From positions 18,662-82,661 of the forward strand of contig UQIS01000003.1 in NCBI GenBank assembly GCA_900541245.1: 64,000 nucleotides of DNA, written 5' to 3'. The notes beneath the pieces were generated by a model. That model had not been told where the DNA came from. It worked only from the letters and a program-made list of their open reading frames with translations, and ran no database searches. This document shows positions 8,040 through 16,029 of the stretch, piece by piece. Made by a program: the position numbers and the translations under genes. This DNA is from an uncultured Collinsella sp. Lineage in GTDB: Bacteria > Actinomycetota > Coriobacteriia > Coriobacteriales > Coriobacteriaceae. Numbering within the stretch: the first letter of the stretch is position 1; every line of letters starts with the position of its first letter.

Positions 8040-9143
8040 ATGTCCAAGCCGCGTCGTCGTAAGCAGAAAAAGCAGGTTAAGCCCGAGCTCAAGCTTAGGC
8101 AGTTTGTCTCCACCGAGCTTTCCGACCAGCTTGCCGCTCTTCCCTGCGCCGCCGACCTGCCGCGCTTTATGGTCGACACGGTCGCCGGCGCCTATGCCCC
8201 CACCGACGCCGAGCTCATGATCGAGGGCTTCGGCGCCGCGGCCACACGCCCGGTCACGCTGCGCGCCAACACGCTCAAGGCAACCGCCGAGGACATCGCT
8301 GCGGCGCTCGATGCCGCCGGCATCGCGCACCAATCCGTTACCTGGTATCCGGACGCCTTTATCCTGCCCGAGGCCCAGGTTTCCGATCTGTGGGATCTCG
8401 ACATCTACCGCGACGGCAAGATCTACCTACAGAGCCTGTCGTCCATGATGCCGCCTTTGGTGTTGGGCGCCCAGGCAGGCGAGGACATCCTGGACATGTG
8501 CGCAGCCCCTGGCGGCAAGACGACGCAGATCGCCGCCCTCACCCAGGGCCAGGCGCACCTCACAGCCTGCGAGATGAGCATTCCCCGCGCCGAAAAGCTC
8601 GAGTCAAACCTCCATCGCCAGGGTGCCAAAAACGTGCCCGTCATGCGCATCGACGCACGCGAGCTCGACGAGTTCTTCCGCTTCGACCGCATCCTGCTCG
8701 ACGCCCCCTGCACCGGCACGGGCACCGTCATCAGCGGCAACGAGAAAAGCCTGCGCGGCCTCACCGAGCAGTTGCTGAGCAAGTGCGCCCGCTCGCAGCG
8801 CGCGCTTCTGGACCGCGCCATGGGAGCCCTCAAGCCGGGCGGCACGCTCGTCTATTCCACTTGTTCGATCATGCCGCAGGAAAACGAAGACGCCCTGCAA
8901 GAGGCCCTCGACAAGCATATGGACTGCGAGCTCATCCCCCTCGACGGCACGCCGAGCGAAAGCGAAGCACGCCGCGCCCAGGAAGCCGGCGAGGAGCCGC
9001 GTATCGAGTGCAACGCTCTCACCGAGGCCATCGCCGCCGGCCACGTCTCGTCCGTCGCCAACGGTATGCCCGGCACGCTGACCATTCCGCCTAGCCGCGA
9101 CTTTGAGGGCTTCTACATTGCCCTGATTCGAAAACGCAGCTAG
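8040..9143 (+). CDS. NOL1/NOP2/Sun-family RNA (cytosine-5) methyltransferase (RsmF/RsmB type)
   Basis: A 367-residue SAM-dependent methyltransferase that makes m5C in RNA, most likely rRNA. The SAM site is DMCAAPGGKTTQIA. Motif IV DAPCTGTG carries the release cysteine and motif VI YSTCSI the nucleophile. The N-terminus is Lys/Arg-rich. The C-terminal PUA-like domain of E. coli RsmF is absent or very short, so the exact target is unclear. GGAAGGAAAGACGG precedes the ATG. It follows the MetRS-like gene by 40 bp, suggesting a translation-related pair. Confidence 0.9.
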   Translation: MSKPRRRKQKKQVKPELKLRQFVSTELSDQLAALPCAADLPRFMVDTVAGAYAPTDAELMIEGFGAAATRPVTLRANTLKATAEDIAAALDAAGIAHQSVTWYPDAFILPEAQVSDLWDLDIYRDGKIYLQSLSSMMPPLVLGAQAGEDILDMCAAPGGKTTQIAALTQGQAHLTACEMSIPRAEKLESNLHRQGAKNVPVMRIDARELDEFFRFDRILLDAPCTGTGTVISGNEKSLRGLTEQLLSKCARSQRALLDRAMGALKPGGTLVYSTCSIMPQENEDALQEALDKHMDCELIPLDGTPSESEARRAQEAGEEPRIECNALTEAIAAGHVSSVANGMPGTLTIPPSRDFEGFYIALIRKRS

Positions 9144-9167
9144 CGCACGGATCCAAAACTCAACAAG

Positions 9168-9338
9168 CTATCTCTGTGCGCGTTTGCCCTGCTGGTCGCG
9201 ATGCTGTTTAAGCATCGCGCGCTCCTTGCGTTCGGCCCTTTTGCCCTTAATGGCCGTGACCACAAAGTAGATGACCGCGGCGGCTACGATTGCGCCCACG
9301 CATAGGCCAATCGAGCCCAACATTGCCGAAAATTCCAT
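9168..9338 (-). CDS. Small single-pass membrane protein (56 aa)
   Basis: A short open frame with coding character. It begins MEFSAMLGSIGLCVGAIVAA, continues through a hydrophobic helix to YFVVTAIKGK, and ends in a Lys/Arg/Gln-rich cytosolic tail. AGGTGA lies 6 nt before the ATG at 9338. The layout, a short N-out segment, one membrane helix and a basic tail, resembles many small actinobacterial membrane peptides of unknown role. It converges with the methyltransferase gene, leaving 24 bp between stops. Confidence 0.65.
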   Translation of the reverse strand: MEFSAMLGSIGLCVGAIVAAAVIYFVVTAIKGKRAERKERAMLKQHRDQQGKRAQR

Positions 9339-9514
9339 ACCGCGTCACCTCTCTTTTAAACGGGACTTTCAAGATAGCACCTCGATACCCGCCACCACAG
9401 CTCCTTCACGTTCGCCGGCCCTTCGGTCTAACGGATGGCGCGGCGGGGAAAAATCAACTCGTCAAACGATTTAGCATTCGCAATTCCGGCTGCATAGCGC
9501 CGGCCGTTATCACA

Positions 9515-9529
9515 TAGAATCGAGCCTCC
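9515..9529 (+). promoter_or_regulatory. -10 box implying a leaderless transcript
   Basis: TAGAAT at 9515-9520 lies only 9 nt before the ATG at 9530. A transcript starting 6-8 nt after the -10 box would have almost no 5' leader. The intervening CGAGCCTCC is not a ribosome site. The -35 region is unclear. Confidence 0.4.
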
Positions 9530-10621
9530 ATGGATACCCTCAACGATCTAAATGAGCGCGTCGACGCCTTCGTCGGCACCAGCTCCTTCGACACGCCTGC
9601 CGCGGCAAACGACCAAGCTCCCATCGATGTACCCGCCGAGGTTCACGAGGACATCGTCGCCTCGGTCGATTTCTCCGAGGTCGAGCTCGCAGACGAGTTC
9701 ACCGAGCCCCAGATAGCCGTGACCCCCAACGGACTGCTCCCCATGGAGCCGCTGCCCATCGACGGGCGTTTGCGCAAGGCGGCCCTCCGCATGCCCGACG
9801 AGATCGAGGAGGCCAGCGGCTTTACGCTCTTCGGCCGTCGTATCAAATCGCTCATCTACACCACCGACGTGGCCGTCATCCGCAACTCCAATGCCGATGC
9901 TGTCTTTGCCGTTTACCCCTTCACGCCGCAGCCCGCCATTACGCAGGCACTGTTGACCGTCGCCGAGTGCCCGGTCTTTGTAGGCGTGGGCGGCGGAACT
10001 ACGACCGGTAAGCGCTCCGTGCAGATGGCAGCCGTCTCCGAGATGCAGGGCGCGGCGGGCTGCGTGGTCAACTCCCCCGCTACTGCCGAGATGGTCGAGC
10101 ACATCACCAACATCGCCGACATCCCCGTCATCGCCACGGTCGTACGTTGCGACGATGATGCGCATGCCAAAGTGCGCGCCGGAGCCAAGATTCTCAACAT
10201 CGCCGCCGGCAAAAACACACCCCAGGTCCTGCGTGAACTGCGCGAGCACTATCCCAACCTGCCGCTCATCGCGCCGGGCGGCAAGACACCCGAGAGCATC
10301 CGTGAGACCATCGCTGCCGGCGCCAACGCCATCATCTGGACGCCGCCTTCGGCCCAGCAGCTACAAACCGACATGATGCAGCGTTATCGCAAGATGAAGG
10401 AAGACGCCACACCTGTCATCTCGCGCGACGATGTGCCCATTATCGACCAGGTCGCCGCCGCCGAGGTCAGCCAGGTCGAGAACATGAATCCCGACGTGCC
10501 GATTCCCGACGAAGTCATCGAGCGCGTCGCTTCGATCCACGAACGCGTCGAGGAGCATCGCGCCAACCGCGGCCTCAAGCCGTCACTGCACGGCTTCTTC
10601 TTCCGCGGAAAGAAACGCTAG
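9530..10621 (+). CDS. TIM-barrel-like protein of unknown function
   Basis: A 363-residue cytosolic protein not assigned to a named enzyme. Residues 1-80 are acidic and probably disordered. The core shows alternating strand/helix texture with GVGGGTTTGKRS, AGAKILNIAAG and LIAPGGKTPESI. The last is followed by AAGANAIIWTPP, resembling the phosphate-binding end of KDPG-aldolase-type TIM barrels. The basic C-terminus ends in FFFRGKKR. I see no full catalytic motif and give no reaction. The gene appears to be transcribed alone, with a close promoter and a strong terminator after it. Confidence 0.7.
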   Translation: MDTLNDLNERVDAFVGTSSFDTPAAANDQAPIDVPAEVHEDIVASVDFSEVELADEFTEPQIAVTPNGLLPMEPLPIDGRLRKAALRMPDEIEEASGFTLFGRRIKSLIYTTDVAVIRNSNADAVFAVYPFTPQPAITQALLTVAECPVFVGVGGGTTTGKRSVQMAAVSEMQGAAGCVVNSPATAEMVEHITNIADIPVIATVVRCDDDAHAKVRAGAKILNIAAGKNTPQVLRELREHYPNLPLIAPGGKTPESIRETIAAGANAIIWTPPSAQQLQTDMMQRYRKMKEDATPVISRDDVPIIDQVAAAEVSQVENMNPDVPIPDEVIERVASIHERVEEHRANRGLKPSLHGFFFRGKKR

Positions 10622-10633
10622 CCGCAACAGCAA

Positions 10634-10671
10634 GGCCCGCCCCACAAACGTGAGGCGGGCCGTTTTCGTTT
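10634..10671 (+). terminator. Rho-independent terminator
   Basis: GGCCCGCC (10634-10641) pairs with GGCGGGCC (10654-10661), with inner CAC/GTG pairs, followed by GTTTTCGTTT. It closes the TIM-barrel gene and faces the end of degV. Confidence 0.85.
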
Positions 10672-10702
10672 GAGCAATCACGCAGCGACGTGATGAGCCA
10701 AG

Positions 10703-11593
10703 TTAATCCACGCGCTTGTCGCCCATAAAGAAGAGCGCCACCGTACCAGGTCCGGTATGCGAGCCAATCAGAGTACCGATGTCATTGATCTCAATCTTGC
10801 CTTTAAGCTGCGGGACCTGTTCCTCAATCAGCGCCGCAACTGCCTCGGCATCCTCGCGGCACGCCGAGTGCGACATGATGCACTTACCCGAATAATCTGC
10901 ACCGTCCTGCACGTGTGCCATCATGGTCTTAGCCATCTCGGAAATCGCGCGCTTCTTAGTGCGAATCTTCTCACGTGGCGACAGCTTGCCGTCGCAATCG
11001 ACCGTCATAAGCGGGCAAATCTTAAGCGCCGTGCCGATGATCGCGCTCGCGGCCGAAATGCGACCGCCGCGCAGGTAGCTCGACAGATCGGTCGAGAAGA
11101 ACCAGTGGTGCAGGTTGAGCTTGTGCTCCTCGATCCAGGCAGCCGTCTCGTCGAGTGAAGCTCCGCTATCGCGCACGTTGGCGGCATATTCCAGCAACAG
11201 GCCAAAGCCCGAAGACGCCGCCAGCGAATCGATGACGCGCACCTTGCCGCCCTGGGGATAGCGATCCGCGAGCATCTGCGCCGCAACGCAAGCCGAACCA
11301 TACGTACCCGAAATACCCGAAGATAGCGTCAGGTGCAGTACATCCTTACCCTCGGCAACAAACGGCTCCCAAAACTCCTCGTACTCACCCACGCTCACCT
11401 GAGACGTCTTGGGCATGGCACCCGCGGCAATCTGAGCAAAAAACTCGTCCGGCGTAATCGACTGATACAGATCGTCCGTATAGACAACATCGTCGATCTC
11501 GTAATGAAAACACACGACAGGGATATTGCGCGACGCAAAGAACCCACGGGTTCGATCGGCGGCGGATTCACAGGTCAGGACAAAATCACTCAT
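10703..11593 (-). CDS. DegV-family fatty-acid-binding protein
   Basis: A 296-residue protein of the DegV/FakB family, which carries a fatty acid in a deep pocket and in Firmicutes presents it to the kinase FakA. Family marks are the N-terminal SDFVLTCESAAD, the TSQVSVGEY loop, LSSGISGTYGSA and the late GSHTGPGTVALFF. The ATG at 11593 is preferred because AAGGAG lies 6 nt upstream; that Shine-Dalgarno is inside the longer frame starting at 11611. No FakA homologue is in the window. It is probably monocistronic. Confidence 0.92.
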   Translation of the reverse strand: MSDFVLTCESAADRTRGFFASRNIPVVCFHYEIDDVVYTDDLYQSITPDEFFAQIAAGAMPKTSQVSVGEYEEFWEPFVAEGKDVLHLTLSSGISGTYGSACVAAQMLADRYPQGGKVRVIDSLAASSGFGLLLEYAANVRDSGASLDETAAWIEEHKLNLHHWFFSTDLSSYLRGGRISAASAIIGTALKICPLMTVDCDGKLSPREKIRTKKRAISEMAKTMMAHVQDGADYSGKCIMSHSACREDAEAVAALIEEQVPQLKGKIEINDIGTLIGSHTGPGTVALFFMGDKRVD

Positions 11594-11621
11594 ATGAGGC
11601 TCCTTACTCATTACTGCGCAA

Positions 11622-11632
11622 ATTATCGCACA
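11622..11632 (-). promoter_or_regulatory. Extended -10 promoter for degV
   Basis: On the minus strand TGTGCGATAAT gives an extended -10 box 29 nt before the DegV ATG, identical over 11 bases to the element before the MetRS-like gene. Confidence 0.45.
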
Positions 11633-11856
11633 GTGAGCCTACATACGGTACATATGTCCACTATTTACCAAATCGAAGCAATAATAGCGAACATCTTTAC
11701 CACCATCGTCTCCACCGGCTCCACGCATAAATACCTGAGAAAACACCTTCTGTCGTCTCCACTCAACCGCCATATCTACCTCAACTAAATCGATTTACCA
11801 AACCATTCAGCCGACAATTCAGCCGCTGGCGCAAAATCGAAACAAAAGCGGCGCAT

Positions 11857-11890
11857 ACTGATAAACGTTTGACGCTGTTTATCAGTTTTA
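11857..11890 (+). promoter_or_regulatory. Hairpin in the fbp leader (operator or attenuator)
   Basis: ACTGATAAAC (11857-11866) and GTTTATCAGT (11877-11886) form a perfect 10-bp stem followed by TTTT, ending 23 nt before the fbp ATG. It could be a regulator palindrome or a weak terminator in the leader. The rest of the 320-bp gap between degV and fbp shows no gene. Confidence 0.45.
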
Positions 11891-11913
11891 CCAGCTCCAT
11901 CGGAAGGTGTTTC

Positions 11914-13830
11914 ATGGTCGCATTCGATCGCAATCCGCAAGACTTCAAGTATCTGCGCCTGCTGTCGAGACAGTTTCCCACCGAACAATCCGCGTTTACC
12001 GAAATTATCAACCTCTCGGCCATCCTCAACCTACCCAAGGGCACCGAGCATTTTATGAGCGACGTGCATGGCGAGTACGAAGCCTTTATGCACATCCTCA
12101 ACAACTGCTCGGGCGTCGTGCGCGAACATGTCGACGAGATCTTTGGCGACACGCTCTCCTTTGACGAAAAGGGCGAGCTGTGTACGCTCATCTACTACCC
12201 GCGCGAGAAGATCGAGCTGGTCCGCAGCCAGCGCGAGGACTCGCCCACCTGGTACAGGACGATGCTTGACCAGCTCATCATGGTCGCCCGCTCGCTTTCG
12301 AGCCGCTATACGCGCTCCAAGGTGCGTAAGGCCATCCCACGCGATTACGCCTATATCATCGACGAGCTGCTGCACACGCATCCGGACGAGAACAACTATC
12401 GCGTGCGTTATCACGAGCGCATCGTGGAGTCCATTCTGGAGACCGCCAGCGCCGACGACTTTATCGAGTCGCTCGCCTCGCTCATCAAGCGGCTGGCCGT
12501 CGACCACCTGCACCTGGTGGGCGACATCTTCGACCGAGGCGGCGGCGCGGCCAAGATTATGGACCGCCTGCTCACCTACCATTCGCTCGACATCCAGTGG
12601 GGCAACCACGACCTGCTGTGGATGGGCGCTGCGGCCGGTGAGCCCGCCTGCATCGCCACGGTGCTGCGCAACAACCTACGCTACGACAATTACGAGATCC
12701 TGGAGAACGACTACGGCATCTCGCTGCGTGAGCTTGTCGCCTTTGCCGATGCCACCTACACCGACGGTGAGTCCATCACCCCGCTGATCAAGGCCATCAA
12801 CGTGCTGCTCTTTAAGCTCGAGGGCCAGATTATCCAGCGCCATCCCGAGTTCGACATGACCGACCGTCTGTTACTCGACAAGATCGATCACGACACCGGC
12901 ACGGTCACGCTCGCCGACGGCAGCGTGTGGCCGCTCACGACCAACGACTTCCCCACCGTCGACCCGGCAGACCCCTATACGCTCACGCCCCAGGAGCAGC
13001 ACATCATCGACAAGCTCGTGTCCGAGTTTGTCACCGCCGATCACCTGCATCGCCATATCGATTTCCTCTATTCCCACGGCTCGATGTACAAGGTCGCCAA
13101 CGGCAACCTGCTCTTCCACGGCTGCGTTCCGCTCAACGAAGACGGCACCTTTAGCAGCATGAACTGTCTGGGCACCTGGCACGCTGGCCGCGATTATCTC
13201 GATTTTTGCGACCACATCGCCCGCCGCGCCTGGCGCGTGGGCGACCGCGACGCCCTCGACTGGATGTGGTACCTGTGGATTGGCTTTAACTCACCCGCCA
13301 GCGGACGCCTGGTGCGTACCTTTGAGCGCGCCTATATCGCCGATAAGAGCACCTGGGTCGAGCCGATGGACCCGTACTTTACGCTTACCAAGTCGCCCTC
13401 GGTCTGCGACGACATCATGCGCGAGTTTGGCGTCGCGCCCATGGCATGCTCGCCGACCGGCCACATCATCAACGGCCACACGCCCGTTAAAACCACCAAG
13501 GGCGAGCAGCCCATCCGCGCCAACGGCAAACTGCTGGTCATCGATGGCGGCTTCTGCCGCGCTTACCATCCCAAGACGGGTATCGCCGGCTACACGCTTA
13601 TCTCGAGCTCACGCGGCTGCCGCCTCAAGTCGCACCAGGCCTTTACGACGGTTGCCGAGGCGCTCACGCGCAACGTGGACATCGAAAGCGAGACCAACCG
13701 TTTTGACCAAGCAGACCGTCGCCGCATGGTGAGCGACACCGATTCCGGAGCCAAGATCCGCGGCCAGATCCAGGACCTGCGCCAGCTGCTCGATGCATAT
13801 AGAAACGGTGCTATCGAGGAGCGCGCCTAG
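11914..13830 (+). CDS. fbp: Fructose-1,6-bisphosphatase, class III
   Basis: A 638-residue enzyme that hydrolyses fructose-1,6-bisphosphate to fructose-6-phosphate in gluconeogenesis. The metallophosphatase motifs are in order: SDVHGEYEAF, GDIFDRGGG, GNHDLLWMG and NGHTPV. The length is close to the about 650-670 residues of Firmicutes class III enzymes. The N-terminus, with LRLLSRQFPTEQSAFTEI, is also typical. The ATG at 11914 has GGAAGG 6 nt upstream; 15 codons upstream in frame lack such a site. A perfect hairpin lies in the leader. gtrA-type genes follow. Confidence 0.95.
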   Translation: MVAFDRNPQDFKYLRLLSRQFPTEQSAFTEIINLSAILNLPKGTEHFMSDVHGEYEAFMHILNNCSGVVREHVDEIFGDTLSFDEKGELCTLIYYPREKIELVRSQREDSPTWYRTMLDQLIMVARSLSSRYTRSKVRKAIPRDYAYIIDELLHTHPDENNYRVRYHERIVESILETASADDFIESLASLIKRLAVDHLHLVGDIFDRGGGAAKIMDRLLTYHSLDIQWGNHDLLWMGAAAGEPACIATVLRNNLRYDNYEILENDYGISLRELVAFADATYTDGESITPLIKAINVLLFKLEGQIIQRHPEFDMTDRLLLDKIDHDTGTVTLADGSVWPLTTNDFPTVDPADPYTLTPQEQHIIDKLVSEFVTADHLHRHIDFLYSHGSMYKVANGNLLFHGCVPLNEDGTFSSMNCLGTWHAGRDYLDFCDHIARRAWRVGDRDALDWMWYLWIGFNSPASGRLVRTFERAYIADKSTWVEPMDPYFTLTKSPSVCDDIMREFGVAPMACSPTGHIINGHTPVKTTKGEQPIRANGKLLVIDGGFCRAYHPKTGIAGYTLISSSRGCRLKSHQAFTTVAEALTRNVDIESETNRFDQADRRRMVSDTDSGAKIRGQIQDLRQLLDAYRNGAIEERA

Positions 13831-13908
13831 CACCACCTGCGGGGATTGGCTAAACTTGCTGAGTTTGTCATCCCCGCGGCGCTTCGGCGCCAGCTTAAGG
13901 CAGGTACC

Positions 13909-14274
13909 ATGCAAAAGCTCCTTGCGCAGATCATGAAATTTGGCGTCGTCGGTGTCATTGCCACGGTTATCGACTTTGGCATTATGAATCTGCTCCACTA
14001 CGGTCTGGGCCTCAACATCCTAATCGCCAACACCAGTGGCTTTATCGTCTCGCTCATCTTTAACTACCTCGCAAGCATGAAGTACGTGTTTGCGCACAAG
14101 GAAGGCATGAGCCGCCGCCGCGAGTTCATTATCTTTGTCGTGCTGTCCGTAATCGGCCTGGCACTCAACGACGGTATCGTGCTGACACTCAACGCCGGCC
14201 TGGGACTCGAGGCCAATATCGCCAAGATCTGCGCCACCGCGCTTGTCATTGTCTACAACTTTGTGACCCGATAG
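13909..14274 (+). CDS. GtrA-family membrane protein, paralogue 1, ending early at TAG
   Basis: A 121-residue four-helix GtrA-like protein. The family is thought to help move lipid-linked sugars or attach sugars to the cell surface. Helices cover VVGVIATVIDFGIMNLL, IANTSGFIVSLIFNYLA, a segment after MSRRREF, and the C-terminal segment. It shares MKYVF, EGMSR, REF and LSVIGL with the next gene. TAG at 14272 stops it after NFVTR, yet the same frame goes on for nine sense codons reading IFLEGDETK to TAA at 14302. The paralogue ends SRRFFLEGARS, so the TAG probably replaced a Lys codon. The start is uncertain (ATG 13909 or TTG 13846); a TTCG-loop hairpin (13878-13891) lies just upstream. Confidence 0.75.
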   Translation: MQKLLAQIMKFGVVGVIATVIDFGIMNLLHYGLGLNILIANTSGFIVSLIFNYLASMKYVFAHKEGMSRRREFIIFVVLSVIGLALNDGIVLTLNAGLGLEANIAKICATALVIVYNFVTR

Positions 14275-14522
14275 ATCTTCCTAGAGGGCGACGAGACCAA
14301 GTAACTCGCAACCTTACAGCCTTACGATGCCCACGGACAATGCGCGCTCAGCACAGTATCGCCCGCGGGCATCGTTCGTTTACGGGCAATTTTTCAACGT
14401 CTGCGGATTAGCTCTTGAAAATTTGGCGAGTTCGTATAGTTCTTGGCAAAGACCTTACGTTTCCCCTGCAAAAGCTCTAAAGTATCCTCTGCTCGATTCA
14501 TCAACGCATTGGATGTGATTAC

Positions 14523-14930
14523 GTGCGCAAGGCACTGGCACAACCTCATACCAAGCAGTTCCTCAAGTTCGCTGTCGTGGGTCTTATCTCCTTTGGCATC
14601 GACTGGGGCATGCTTATTGCGCTCGTCGAGCTGTTCCACCTCGATTTTTTGATGAGCACGACGGTCTCGTTTACCACGTCCGTCGTGGTTAACTACTGGC
14701 TCAGCATGAAGTACGTGTTCGACCATCGCGAGGGCATGAGCCGCAAGCGCGAGTTCACGATCTTCACCATCCTGTCGGTAATCGGTCTGGGCCTCAACGA
14801 CCTGTACATGTTTGTGGGCGTCACGTTTTTAAGCATCGGCTACCAGGCTATGAAGGCCATCGCAACGTTCCTCGTCACCTGGTACAACTACTTTAGCCGT
14901 CGCTTCTTCCTCGAGGGCGCACGGTCGTAG
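14523..14930 (+). CDS. GtrA-family membrane protein, paralogue 2
   Basis: A 135-residue protein with four hydrophobic helices and the conserved stretch SMKYVF, HREGMSRKREF and LSVIGLGLND, clearly a duplicate of the upstream gene. The C-terminus is intact (NYFSRRFFLEG). The apparent start is GTG at 14523 with a poor ribosome site. The 248-bp spacer from paralogue 1 is AT-rich for this region and may hold its own promoter. Its likely role is cell-envelope glycan assembly; no glycosyltransferase partner is adjacent. Confidence 0.85.
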   Translation: MRKALAQPHTKQFLKFAVVGLISFGIDWGMLIALVELFHLDFLMSTTVSFTTSVVVNYWLSMKYVFDHREGMSRKREFTIFTILSVIGLGLNDLYMFVGVTFLSIGYQAMKAIATFLVTWYNYFSRRFFLEGARS

Positions 14931-14956
14931 TCGATTCACTATTTGCCTGAATGTAT

Positions 14957-14992
14957 AACCGGTTGGAATTCCCATTCCAACCGGTTTTTTGT
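14957..14992 (+). terminator. Rho-independent terminator
   Basis: AACCGGTTGGAA and TTCCAACCGGTT form a perfect 12-bp stem with a 6-nt loop, followed by TTTT. It ends the gtrA transcript. Confidence 0.9.
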
Positions 14993-15028
14993 TTGCCGAG
15001 AGACCCGGCGGCCCAGTCCCATTCGCAT

Positions 15029-15068
15029 GAAAAAACGGGCGGCCCGGATGTTTGTCCGAACCGCCCGT
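15029..15068 (-). terminator. Rho-independent terminator of the DUF4430 operon
   Basis: On the minus strand ACGGGCGG pairs with CCGCCCGT and is followed by TTTTT, 23 nt after the stop of the 312-residue DUF4430 gene. Confidence 0.8.
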
Positions 15069-15090
15069 CTGGCGCGCTATGTCGAGGCCT

Positions 15091-16029
15091 CTAGCCTGTC
15101 ACGTAATACCAAACCACGTTGTCGCCGTTTGAGAGAACGTAGTTGCTGCAGGCCGTCATGGGCGTTGTGCCGTTGACGGAGTACATCCAGCCGCTCGTGC
15201 CGCCGTGCTGTTTCTCGGCCAAACCACCAATCGCGGAGACATACGTGCCGTACGACGAGCCATGTGCGTTGACAGAAAGGCCCAGCGCGCACAGGGCATC
15301 GTAAACGGTAGCGCCTTCGTTAAAGGTAAAGGTGCCACCAGAGGACACAGGATTGCCCACGGCGCTCGATGTGACCGAAACCGTCACCGTTACGTAGCTA
15401 GGCTGCTGCGAGCTGCCCTGGTCGCCAGTAGAGGCGTTGCCGTTATCGGGGGCAGAAGATGCCCCGCTGGATGAAGAGGAGGCGCCAGGCATAGAGCCGG
15501 CCCCGCCAGAAGAAGTCGAGTTCTGAGAAGTCGACTGATTGCCGTCGGTCTTTTTATTGCTGTTCTTCTCTCCAGACTTCTTGCCATCCTTGTCTTCGGA
15601 CTTTTTGCTATCCGAGCCCTTGTTTGATTCCTTGTCCGAAGACTCGGACTCCTTCTTAGAGTCAGATTTATCCGAACCCTTAGACTCGTCGTTCGACCCA
15701 TCCGAAGATTTGGAATCCTTGGAGCCAGCTTTACCCGAAGCGACGGTCGAGTCAGACCCCTTGGCGTCCTTCGCGACGACGCTCTCCCCCGTCACGGTCT
15801 GAACGATCCAGTCAATGGACCAGGCGCCGCTCTCGGAAGGATGGACGAAGCCCAGCGATATGACAATTAGCGCAACGCACGCGGCGGTCAGGACGCCAGT
15901 AAGCGCCTTCCGTCGAGGGGCGGACGCCGCCGAAGCGGCGCCCTGTTGCTTTGCATCGTCGAACTGAATGAACGAGGAATTTGGTTGCTTGGGGTCAGCG
16001 TCCTTGGATTTATTGGACACAGCCCTCAC
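15091..16029 (-). CDS. Membrane-anchored DUF4430 (transcobalamin-like) protein
   Basis: A 312-residue surface protein. The N-terminus is cytosolic, followed by one hydrophobic helix at about residues 42-62 (GVLTAACVALIVISLGF) acting as signal anchor. Next comes a Ser/Lys/Asp/Gly-rich wall-spanning linker to about residue 210. The C-terminal domain has FNEGATVYDAL, SGWMYSVNG and NGDNVVWYYV, the DUF4430 pattern related to the C-terminal domain of transcobalamin. The start is GTG at 16029, directly after the TAG of the upstream gene; GTG at 16020 is possible. It shares domain type, linker style and transcript with the 1264-residue protein, so both probably serve one function, plausibly corrinoid binding. 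Confidence 0.85.
   Translation of the reverse strand: MRAVSNKSKDADPKQPNSSFIQFDDAKQQGAASAASAPRRKALTGVLTAACVALIVISLGFVHPSESGAWSIDWIVQTVTGESVVAKDAKGSDSTVASGKAGSKDSKSSDGSNDESKGSDKSDSKKESESSDKESNKGSDSKKSEDKDGKKSGEKNSNKKTDGNQSTSQNSTSSGGAGSMPGASSSSSGASSAPDNGNASTGDQGSSQQPSYVTVTVSVTSSAVGNPVSSGGTFTFNEGATVYDALCALGLSVNAHGSSYGTYVSAIGGLAEKQHGGTSGWMYSVNGTTPMTACSNYVLSNGDNVVWYYVTG

Noticed and set aside
5723..8179. Long open frame antisense to the MetRS-like gene
   Set aside because: It mirrors the codon pattern of the real gene in high-GC DNA, gives Leu/Val/Gly/His-rich protein with no known motif, and the plus-strand gene has clear domains and a ribosome site.
14272..14274. Programmed read-through or special decoding of the TAG in the first gtrA gene
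   Set aside because: No recoding signal is visible and the paralogue suggests a simple Lys-to-stop mutation.
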